From assembly GCA_005217565.1 (NCBI GenBank), contig SJCO01000006.1, forward strand, positions 170,388 to 234,387: 64,000 nt of DNA, given 5' to 3'. Numbering within the stretch: the stretch's first letter is position 1; each line of letters begins with the position of its first letter. Of this stretch, positions 1 through 7,337 are shown one piece after another. The stretch comes from Puteibacter caeruleilacunae. Lineage in GTDB: Bacteria > Bacteroidota > Bacteroidia > Bacteroidales > Prolixibacteraceae. Both the position numbers and the translations under genes were made by a program. The notes beneath the pieces were generated by a model. It had not been told where the DNA came from, did no database searches, and saw nothing but the letters and a program-made list of their open reading frames with translations.

Positions 1-1
1 T

Positions 2-1384
2 TCTATTATCTATCATAAGGCTCCTATTGTGATGAATCATTTAGAACAGATGATTGGTGCACAGAATCTTCGTGAGGGCTTGATGACCTATCTTGAGAAA
101 TATGCTTACGGTAATGCTACCTGGGATAATTTGATTGAGATTCTTAATGAGGATAGTCCATTCGATCTAAAAGAGTGGAGCAATGTTTGGGTATATGAAC
201 CAGGGATGCCACGTATTGAGGTGGCAATAGGCCAAAATGATTCTATTCGTGGTGGTTATTCGTTCTCCCAGGTTGATCCATGGGGCTATAATAGATTATG
301 GAAACAACGTTTGAACTTTTTGTTCGGCTCACAGGATGAGAGTAAGATGTTACCATATAATTTCAACGGTCCTGAAATGGATGTGAATATTATGGAGGAG
401 CATCTTGATTCAGATTTTGTATTGCCGAATGGACTAGGTCTTGCTTATGGATATTTTAGTCTTGATGCTAAAACCCTTGAGTATTTACTTCGGAACGTAC
501 CATTTATCCCGGAAGGATTAACCAGAGGCGTTGTATGGCTTGATCTTTACGAGAATATGCTGAACGCCAAAGTGGCTCCCCATGAAATGCTTGATGCTAT
601 CATGTTGGCTCTTCCTCAGGAAAAAGATCAACAATTGATTAACCTATTGAATAAATATATCCGAACAATTTATTGGAAGTTGTTGGTAGATCAGGATCGT
701 AACTCTTATATGGCTCCTTTGGAAAAACTATTATGGAGTTCGATGGAAAGGAATCCAAATGCTAGTATCAAACGAGATTTCTTTAATACCTGGAAGAGTA
801 TTGTGATGAGCAAGTCGGGTATTGAAAAGTTATTGGGCGTTTGGGATGGAAATGTTTCGATTGCAGGATTGATTCTGTCAGAAAATGATAAGATGGAACT
901 GAGTTTTGATTTGGCTGTTCGTAATGTGAAGAATGCTCGTCAAATACTGATTAAGCAACTACGCTCGATAAAAAATGCCGACCGTAAGAAGAAGATGGAG
1001 TTTATTATTCCTGCTTTATCAAACGATGCATTGGCTAGAGACGCATTCTTTGAGAGCTTGAAGGATGGTAGAAATAGAGAGATTGAGAATTGGGTAACTA
1101 CAGCTTTACGTTATCTGCATCATCCTTTAAGGGCACGAACTTCAGAGAAGTACCTTAAATCGACATTGGAGATGCTTGAAGATATTCAGGTTACTGGGGA
1201 TATTTTCTTCCCAAAAGCTTGGCTGGATTCTTCATTAGGACAGTATTCATCATTTAGTGCAATGAATGTTGTTTATAAATTTTTAGAAACGCATCCTGCT
1301 TATCCTTATACATTGAAGAATAAAATTCTTCAGGCTAGTGACTTGGTAAGAAGAGCGGCAGAGATTAAGCAGACTTATTATTAA
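2..1384 (+). CDS. M1-family metallopeptidase, C-terminal part (5' end outside window)
   Basis: The reading frame is open from base 2 and reads SIIYHKAPIVMNHLEQMIG, the helical segment that follows the zinc site in M1 (aminopeptidase N-like) enzymes. The HExxH zinc motif must lie upstream of the window. The remaining roughly 460 residues have the all-helical C-terminal half of the family, including the WSNVWVYEPGMP segment that commonly ends the catalytic region. The GTG at 29 is therefore not the true start. A strong hairpin follows the stop. It is expected to cleave N-terminal residues from peptides, probably periplasmic, but the signal peptide is not visible. The family assignment is good; substrate is unknown. 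It has no evident link to the sialidase genes that follow on the opposite strand. Confidence 0.8.
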   Translation, partial: SIIYHKAPIVMNHLEQMIGAQNLREGLMTYLEKYAYGNATWDNLIEILNEDSPFDLKEWSNVWVYEPGMPRIEVAIGQNDSIRGGYSFSQVDPWGYNRLWKQRLNFLFGSQDESKMLPYNFNGPEMDVNIMEEHLDSDFVLPNGLGLAYGYFSLDAKTLEYLLRNVPFIPEGLTRGVVWLDLYENMLNAKVAPHEMLDAIMLALPQEKDQQLINLLNKYIRTIYWKLLVDQDRNSYMAPLEKLLWSSMERNPNASIKRDFFNTWKSIVMSKSGIEKLLGVWDGNVSIAGLILSENDKMELSFDLAVRNVKNARQILIKQLRSIKNADRKKKMEFIIPALSNDALARDAFFESLKDGRNREIENWVTTALRYLHHPLRARTSEKYLKSTLEMLEDIQVTGDIFFPKAWLDSSLGQYSSFSAMNVVYKFLETHPAYPYTLKNKILQASDLVRRAAEIKQTYY

Positions 1385-1406
1385 AGAAAGATATTTAATT
1401 CCAAAT

Positions 1407-1444
1407 AAAAAGGAGGCAATCACCAGTGGTTGCCTCCTTTTTTT
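1407..1444. terminator. Bidirectional intrinsic terminator
   Basis: An A-tract and the arm AGGAGGCAA are followed by a short loop and the arm TTGCCTCCT with a T-run. It sits between the convergent M1 peptidase and the sialidase gene and can serve both strands. Confidence 0.9.
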
Positions 1445-1459
1445 ATGTTGTAATCAGAT

Positions 1460-2668
1460 TTACTTTAGTTGTTTCAAGGGAATGCTTAGGAAGCGAATGG
1501 TTTTATAGCCATCAGTTTCGTAGAATAACTCAAGGTGCTTCCCATTGGCTGATATCTGAGTCGCAGAGTAAGCAAAGGAGCCTGAGATAATCTTCTTGAT
1601 CTGGAATGATTTACCGTTATCTGTTGATACTGCTATTTGTCCGTTTTTTCTTCCATCTTTAGAAGGAAAGCTGGCGTATAAATCCCATGATCCATCTTTC
1701 TTTTTAGGGCCTTTAATTACCGATCCCATGCAAGCTACCGAAGGTAGTGTCGGATCTGTTGATAATGGAGACCAGGTTTCACCGCCGTCGTGAGAAATGG
1801 CTTTTTTGCGCATGCGATCACCTCCCTGATTCCTGGAAATAATAACTAAATCTCCATTTGAAGTTTCAACAATCTGACACTCATTAGGGAATCCTTTTTC
1901 GGGATCATCCAGTGCTTCTGTTCTTTTCCATGTTTTTCCCATGTCATCGCTCCACGCAGAGATAATCTCCCAATTGCGGATTATCTTATCTCCTTTTTTT
2001 ACGGGTACGGTTCCCCATAATGAGGTGATAATGCGTCCCTTGTGTGGTCCTTTCCTTAACTGTATCATTGCACCTGGGGTGTTGGCATTTAACCAGTGAG
2101 AAGGTTTTACTGATTTTGTAATGTCTACTGGTTTTGACCACGTTTGTCCGTCATCTTCACTGTAGGTTATATAGGTAAGGATATTCACTGTGGGATCATT
2201 GTATCCTGGCTCCGCCATCTTTATCCATCCTGAATTTCGTGCATGCCTTCCATAAGGAAATCTGGCGAACATCATCATAATGCGACCATCAGCTAACTGC
2301 ACTGATAGTGGATCGTTGATGGAGTTCATACCATCTTCGAAAACAATGATTTCAGGTCCCCATGTTTTTCCTCCATTTGTACTACGTTTAACTACGATAT
2401 CGTTCTGCGCATGATCATGAAGACCTAGTCTGCGTTCGCAGAAAGCTAATGTGGTACCTTTATTGGATACCAGTAGTGAGGGAATACGATATCCATATTG
2501 TTTGGCATCTTTACCATGTCCTAATTTAGGGACTCCCGCAGGGATATCCCTTATGGCAAATACTGTGGTTCCTTTGGCTCCTTCAATTGTTGGTGTCTTT
2601 TCGTCCTGAGCAACTGTATTTGCACAAACAGCAACTAGAAAACCGATAATGAGTGTTATCGTTCGCAT
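1460..2668 (-). CDS. Exo-alpha-sialidase (GH33)
   Basis: A 402-residue sialidase that should release terminal sialic acid from glycoconjugates. Residues 1-20 are a signal peptide ending in VAQ, so it is periplasmic or exported. The YRIP motif supplies the first catalytic arginine (R61). HDHA (D85) is the likely acid/base position, NECQIVE (E263) and SRN (R279) follow, and AYS (Y367) is the likely nucleophile tyrosine. Five Asp-boxes of the S-x-D/N-x-G-x-T/S-W/F type start near residues 96, 170, 240, 292 and 348, as expected for a six-bladed propeller. It is a single-domain enzyme without a T9SS tail. It is transcribed away from the M1 gene and lies just downstream of the hybrid sensor gene on the same strand, but a C-rich operator-like motif about 75 bp before its start suggests its own promoter. 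The HDHA segment is shared with the sialidase at 7338 and differs from the other three. Confidence 0.95.
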   Translation of the reverse strand: MRTITLIIGFLVAVCANTVAQDEKTPTIEGAKGTTVFAIRDIPAGVPKLGHGKDAKQYGYRIPSLLVSNKGTTLAFCERRLGLHDHAQNDIVVKRSTNGGKTWGPEIIVFEDGMNSINDPLSVQLADGRIMMMFARFPYGRHARNSGWIKMAEPGYNDPTVNILTYITYSEDDGQTWSKPVDITKSVKPSHWLNANTPGAMIQLRKGPHKGRIITSLWGTVPVKKGDKIIRNWEIISAWSDDMGKTWKRTEALDDPEKGFPNECQIVETSNGDLVIISRNQGGDRMRKKAISHDGGETWSPLSTDPTLPSVACMGSVIKGPKKKDGSWDLYASFPSKDGRKNGQIAVSTDNGKSFQIKKIISGSFAYSATQISANGKHLELFYETDGYKTIRFLSIPLKQLK

Positions 2669-2742
2669 AATTGTAAATTTAATGATTAATTGTTTATAAT
2701 CAGTAGTTTATTGTGGGAGTAAAGATGTCGAGATTGGAGATA

Positions 2743-2760
2743 GGTGAAGGGGTACAAAAC
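2743..2760 (-). promoter_or_regulatory. GTACCCC operator-like motif upstream of sialidase
   Basis: On the minus strand this reads GTTTTGTACCCCTTCACC, about 75 bp before the sialidase start at 2668. The GTACCCCTT core is identical to that before the sialidase at 7338. It is a candidate binding site for the neighbouring hybrid two-component regulator (inference). Confidence 0.5.
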
Positions 2761-2782
2761 ATTCAAAAGTAGGAGTAATAAC

Positions 2783-2822
2783 TATCACACAGATCGATTT
2801 GAGGCCAAGAGTCTGTGTGATA
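2783..2822 (-). terminator. Perfect 11-bp inverted repeat after the hybrid sensor gene
   Basis: TATCACACAGA and TCTGTGTGATA are exact inverse copies separated by 18 bases, 24 bases past the sensor gene stop. There is no real T-run after it on the minus strand, so it could be a weak terminator or, since the sialidase promoter lies just beyond, an operator. The choice is not settled by the sequence. Confidence 0.4.
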
Positions 2823-2845
2823 ATTCACTCGCCTAAAAAGGATTG

Positions 2846-5800
2846 CTATTCCTCTTTCAGATGCTCTTCAATATATGCAGTAGGACTTAAACCGTACTCA
2901 TTCTTAAAGCATTTTCGGAAATATTTAGGATCGCTAAAACCGACAGTATAAGCAATCTCTGAGACGCGTAATTTTTTCTGCAAAAGCATTTGTGCCGCAT
3001 ACTTTAATCGATACGACCTGATAAAATTATTTGGTGCCATTCCTGTGAGTGATTTTATCTTCCGATAAAAGTGAACAGGACTGAAACCAGTCTTCTTAGC
3101 AAGGTATTCAACACAAAGTTCATGCTCTCCAATTTGCTCCTCAATTAATGTGGCTACTTTACGAAGGAACTTTTCATCTTTTGAGGTTACGGTTACTTCT
3201 TCAGGTTCAGGGATACCAGGGCCGGAAAATTTACGCTGTAGATTTAACCTGCTTTGAAGCTGATTTTTAATGATGAGCAGAAGCTGATTGACTTTAAAAG
3301 GTTTAGTGATGTAATAATCAGCACCTGTTTCCAGGCCTTTCAGCTCCTTTTCCTCAGTATTTGCTGCAGTAAGCATAATGACAGGGATATGACATATCTT
3401 TACATTGTTTTTTAACTTCTTACAGAAAGTGGTTCCATCCATCACAGGCATCATGATATCTGTGATAACCAGATCTGGTCCTTTTGCCAACGCGATATCA
3501 AGTCCCTCTTTTCCATTTTCGGCTTGTAAAATAGAATAGCTGGATGATAGGGTGTCTGCAATGAACCGTCTCATGTCTGCGTTATCCTCAACAACAAGGA
3601 TGACTGGTTTATTTGATCCATTTTCAGACTTGTTATTTTCGAACTGTATAGGCTCAACAGTAGGAGTGATTTCAGAATCGGAGACAGGTAACATCGATGA
3701 GGTTGCAATAAATCCTACTTTCTCTTCCTCATTAAAGGATGAGGCGGTACAAGGTAGTTCAATACTGAAAGAACTTCCTTGTGCAGGGATACTGTCAACA
3801 GTTATGCTTCCTCTCATTAGAGTAACCAATCTTTTTACAAAAGCTAATCCTATTCCTGTTCCTTCAGCAAGCGATTTCCCTTCTTTTAGCTGGGTGTAGC
3901 GCTCGAAGATAAGATCTACTTTATCTTTTGGTATACCAATGCCTGTATCTTGTACTTCAAGAATGAATGATTCAGAAAGAGGTTTTAAACGCACACTTAC
4001 CATTCCGTTCTCAGGGGTAAACTTGAATGCATTTGACATCAGATTAAAGAAGATTTTCTCGATCTTCCCTGCATCAAACCAGCAGTTAAACTGATCTGGT
4101 AATTCACGGTTAATAATAATGTTTTTCTCTTCAGCTAACTGGTTAAATGAATTGGTTAGCTCAGTAATAAAAACAACTAAATCAGACTGAGAGGCTGCAA
4201 TGCGGATATCTTCATTTTCGGCTTTCCTGAAATCAAGTAACTGGTTTACCAATCTTAATAAAATTTGTGTATTTCTATCGATGGTACGATAGGAGCCTTT
4301 AATCTGGTCGGGTGTCATATTATCTCCATCTTTTAGAAGCTTTTGCATGGGCCCCGAAATAAGAGTTAATGGAGTTCTAAACTCATGAGATATATTGGTG
4401 AAGAAACGTAGCTTGAATTGGTTCATTTCTGTTCTTCGGCGTATCTCCTCTTTTTGGTAGGCGAGTTCTCTCTTGATTTGTACACGATTGAGTATGACCT
4501 GACGAATGACTACTGCTATACCAATAAGTAAAAGGAAATAGACAATTTTTGCCCATACGGTAGCCCATAGAGGTGGCAGGACCTCTAATACAATTGTTTT
4601 TGCTTTGTCATTCCAGGCTCCGTTTATTCCCGATGCCTTTACATGAAATTGATACTTGCCAGGTTTTAAAGAAGAATAGATTATTGCTGTTCCGGGCTTG
4701 TCGGTGTAATTCCAATCTGTATCTGCCCCTTCAAGCATATAGGAGAATCGAATTTTTTCAGGGAATGAATATTCAATTGCACCAAAACCAATACTCACAT
4801 TGTTTTCGGAATGATTCAGGGTAATTTTCGAAGTGTGATTGAGGTTTCTTTTTAAGATTTTTCGATCATTGTATTGGATATGTGGTTGTATCGATGTGTT
4901 GTTTATACTCAAGCTAGAGAGGTAGACAGTAGGGAATGTATTGGCTTCCGTAATTTCGTCAGGATTAAAAATTGTGACACCGTTATTGCCTCCAAACAAC
5001 ATTTCTCCTTTGGAAGATTTTAAACAAGATGACAGATTAAAGATATTAGCTTGCAGTCCATCTTTGTAATAATAACTATTGAATTTACCTGTTGAGGAAT
5101 CGAACTTGCAGAGTCCCCTTTGGGTACTTATCCACATGGTACCTTCTTGATCCTGGAGGATTCCTTTTATCACGTTGTCAGGTAAACCGTCTTGCGTGAA
5201 ATAATTGCGGAACCTGTTGAACTTTGGATCTAGAACGCTTAATCCACCTTGGGTGCCGACCCATATGGTATTGTTGTTATCTTCAAAGATGGTGTTGACT
5301 AAATCATTGGCCAATGAAGCAGGATTGTTGTTTTTATTGTTGAAATTGGTAAAAGTAATGTCTTCATAATCATCAAACATATTTAAGTCTGCCTTACTTA
5401 CTCCTCCTCCTAAGGTGCAAATCCATAATACATGAGTGTCGGTTTCGTAAATAGTACGAATAAAGTTGAATGATAATGAATTGGATTGTTGAGGGTTGTT
5501 CTTAAAATGAATAAATTTCTTTGTTTCCCAATCGAACCAATCAAGACCTTCGTAGGTTCCTACCCAAATGCCTTTTTTATTTTTGCCTGGATATACAGAC
5601 CAAATGGCATTATTGATCAGAGAATTAGGATTGGAGGGATCATTGCTGTAATGGGTGAAGGTGTTTTTATTCGGATCTAGCATATCCAGTCCGTTGGATG
5701 TGCCTATCCATAGATGTCCATCTTGGTCGAATGCAATAGATTCAATAATATTGCTGGCAATTGAATTTCTGTTATTTGATTGATGTCGGTAGGTGTGGAA

Positions 5801-7087
5801 ACTTTGATGTTTGGGATTGTATACCGTTAATCCACCACCATAAGATGCAAACCAGAATCTTCCGTCGGGACCTTCAACGATACTTTTGATTACATTATTA
5901 GCAAGTGAGTTTTTGTTGTTCGGACTGTGTTTTAAGTGTATGAAGCGCTGTGCATAAGGATCAATCCTGTCGATACCTGTTTCTCTTGTGGCTACCCAAA
6001 CAATCCCTTCTGTTGAGGTTGCTAAGGAAAAGATATAATCTCTGTTGATTGATCGGGAATCATATCGATTATTGGTATATTGAGTAAAGGTTCCATCTTG
6101 TTGGAATTGATACAAACCACTACCAAAGGTTCCAATCCAAATACCTCCTTTTAAATCTTCTGTGATACTGAATATTTTTCCACTCTGTAAAAATCCTTTC
6201 GTTCCAGGTTGAGGATCATGGAAGGTAGCTTCATAGCTGTCTTGCTTTTTATTAAGGATAATTAGTCCTTTATCTGTTCCAATGAAGATGCGCGAATCAG
6301 CAGATTGGTAAATCGAATATCCGATGGTATGTTCTTGAATCTTAGATGAGTTGATAATTTCCTCAAGAGGGGTAAATTTGAAAGGTCTTTGCTTTCGATC
6401 TTTGTTAAACAATACACTTACTCCTCCTCCTTCGGTTCCTACCCAAAGGTTATTGTCCTCATCTGATAAAAGCCAATAGATTCGATCACTTTTTAAGCCT
6501 GATGAATTTGATACCATGATTCGATCAAACTTAGGAGATGCATTGTTATCCCATGTTGAAAGAAGATGAAGACCTTTGATTGTTCCAATCCAAAGTTGTT
6601 GTGTTTTATCTTCTGCTATTGCAGTTATTGTGTTGTTGTTTAGTGAAACTGGATTTTCCTGATTGGCAAGAAAGTATTGAAAAGTACTTTTGGCTGGGGA
6701 ATAGACATTTAATCCTCTTTCGGTTCCTACCCATATTCTTTGCTGACTATCTTCACAGATGCTTCGGATTACGCCATTGCTTAGTCCGCCTTTCTCCATA
6801 CCATCACCTGTATTGAACATGGTGACCTGTGTCCCGTCATATCGATTTAAGCCTGCATCAGTGCCAAACCACATGAAACCTCTGCTATCTTGAAGAATGC
6901 AACTTGTGATGTTTGATGATAGACCATTTTCAACTGTTAAATGTGTGAATTTGGGATTTTTTGAGTCTTTTCCCCAGAAACTATCATTTCCATACACGTT
7001 GCAGGTCAATAGCATGACTAGCATCCATACAACTATTCGAAAGGTGTTGAAAGGTTTTTTGAATGATATGGTTTTTGGATAAATCAT
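2846..7087 (-). CDS. Hybrid two-component system sensor/regulator (HTCS)
   Basis: A 1413-residue one-protein signalling system of the Bacteroidota type. An N-terminal signal anchor (residues about 12-32) is followed by two seven-bladed propellers made of repeats such as GxxWFGTDAGLNRYD and IWVGTxxGL (about 45-740), a Y_Y_Y domain (about 790-860), a membrane helix (about 868-890), a histidine kinase with ISHEFRTP (H901) and an ATPase with the DTGIGIP and GTGIGLAF boxes, a receiver domain with LVITDIMMP (D1210), and a C-terminal AraC-type helix-turn-helix. The family senses glycan fragments in the periplasm and activates neighbouring glycan genes. The ligand here is probably a sialylated or derived oligosaccharide, by context. 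The ATG at 7087 is preferred because it directly precedes the signal anchor; an in-frame extension to 7270 would run into the divergent promoter. Confidence 0.93.
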   Translation of the reverse strand: MIYPKTISFKKPFNTFRIVVWMLVMLLTCNVYGNDSFWGKDSKNPKFTHLTVENGLSSNITSCILQDSRGFMWFGTDAGLNRYDGTQVTMFNTGDGMEKGGLSNGVIRSICEDSQQRIWVGTERGLNVYSPAKSTFQYFLANQENPVSLNNNTITAIAEDKTQQLWIGTIKGLHLLSTWDNNASPKFDRIMVSNSSGLKSDRIYWLLSDEDNNLWVGTEGGGVSVLFNKDRKQRPFKFTPLEEIINSSKIQEHTIGYSIYQSADSRIFIGTDKGLIILNKKQDSYEATFHDPQPGTKGFLQSGKIFSITEDLKGGIWIGTFGSGLYQFQQDGTFTQYTNNRYDSRSINRDYIFSLATSTEGIVWVATRETGIDRIDPYAQRFIHLKHSPNNKNSLANNVIKSIVEGPDGRFWFASYGGGLTVYNPKHQSFHTYRHQSNNRNSIASNIIESIAFDQDGHLWIGTSNGLDMLDPNKNTFTHYSNDPSNPNSLINNAIWSVYPGKNKKGIWVGTYEGLDWFDWETKKFIHFKNNPQQSNSLSFNFIRTIYETDTHVLWICTLGGGVSKADLNMFDDYEDITFTNFNNKNNNPASLANDLVNTIFEDNNNTIWVGTQGGLSVLDPKFNRFRNYFTQDGLPDNVIKGILQDQEGTMWISTQRGLCKFDSSTGKFNSYYYKDGLQANIFNLSSCLKSSKGEMLFGGNNGVTIFNPDEITEANTFPTVYLSSLSINNTSIQPHIQYNDRKILKRNLNHTSKITLNHSENNVSIGFGAIEYSFPEKIRFSYMLEGADTDWNYTDKPGTAIIYSSLKPGKYQFHVKASGINGAWNDKAKTIVLEVLPPLWATVWAKIVYFLLLIGIAVVIRQVILNRVQIKRELAYQKEEIRRRTEMNQFKLRFFTNISHEFRTPLTLISGPMQKLLKDGDNMTPDQIKGSYRTIDRNTQILLRLVNQLLDFRKAENEDIRIAASQSDLVVFITELTNSFNQLAEEKNIIINRELPDQFNCWFDAGKIEKIFFNLMSNAFKFTPENGMVSVRLKPLSESFILEVQDTGIGIPKDKVDLIFERYTQLKEGKSLAEGTGIGLAFVKRLVTLMRGSITVDSIPAQGSSFSIELPCTASSFNEEEKVGFIATSSMLPVSDSEITPTVEPIQFENNKSENGSNKPVILVVEDNADMRRFIADTLSSSYSILQAENGKEGLDIALAKGPDLVITDIMMPVMDGTTFCKKLKNNVKICHIPVIMLTAANTEEKELKGLETGADYYITKPFKVNQLLLIIKNQLQSRLNLQRKFSGPGIPEPEEVTVTSKDEKFLRKVATLIEEQIGEHELCVEYLAKKTGFSPVHFYRKIKSLTGMAPNNFIRSYRLKYAAQMLLQKKLRVSEIAYTVGFSDPKYFRKCFKNEYGLSPTAYIEEHLKEE

Positions 7088-7275
7088 AGGAATAAGTTCT
7101 AAATGAATTGTCAAGTTATGGAATTTATAACCGAAATAAAAGCGATGAAAGAATATTCCCCCTATAATGGACGATTGATAGGTGCTTTTTAGTGATTGCC
7201 TTTCATTTTTCGAAACCGTAAAAATGGTAATATGGATGTTGGTTGAAGCGTCATGTCCTACATCTTGCACGAAAA

Positions 7276-7300
7276 GTACCCCTTATCTTCACTGTACGTA
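7276..7300 (+). promoter_or_regulatory. GTACCCC...TACGTA operator-like motif upstream of two-domain sialidase
   Basis: GTACCCCTT at 7276 is followed 19 bases later by TACGTA (7295-7300) and then an A/T-rich TATATTTA element. The same GTACCCC-to-TACGTA spacing occurs at 10148. It lies in the 250-bp divergent region between the HTCS and the sialidase, 62 bp before the ATG at 7338. The rest of the divergent region shows no other clear signal. Confidence 0.5.
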
Positions 7301-7337
7301 TATTTATTTTACCATGGCAAAATTAACTGTAAGAATC

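Noticed and set aside
7088-7270. N-terminal extension of the HTCS protein to 7270
   Set aside because: It runs through the divergent promoter and puts 61 residues before a good signal anchor; the ATG at 7087 is better.
7182-7337. N-terminal extension of the large sialidase
   Set aside because: It covers the C-rich motif and precedes a clear signal peptide at 7338.
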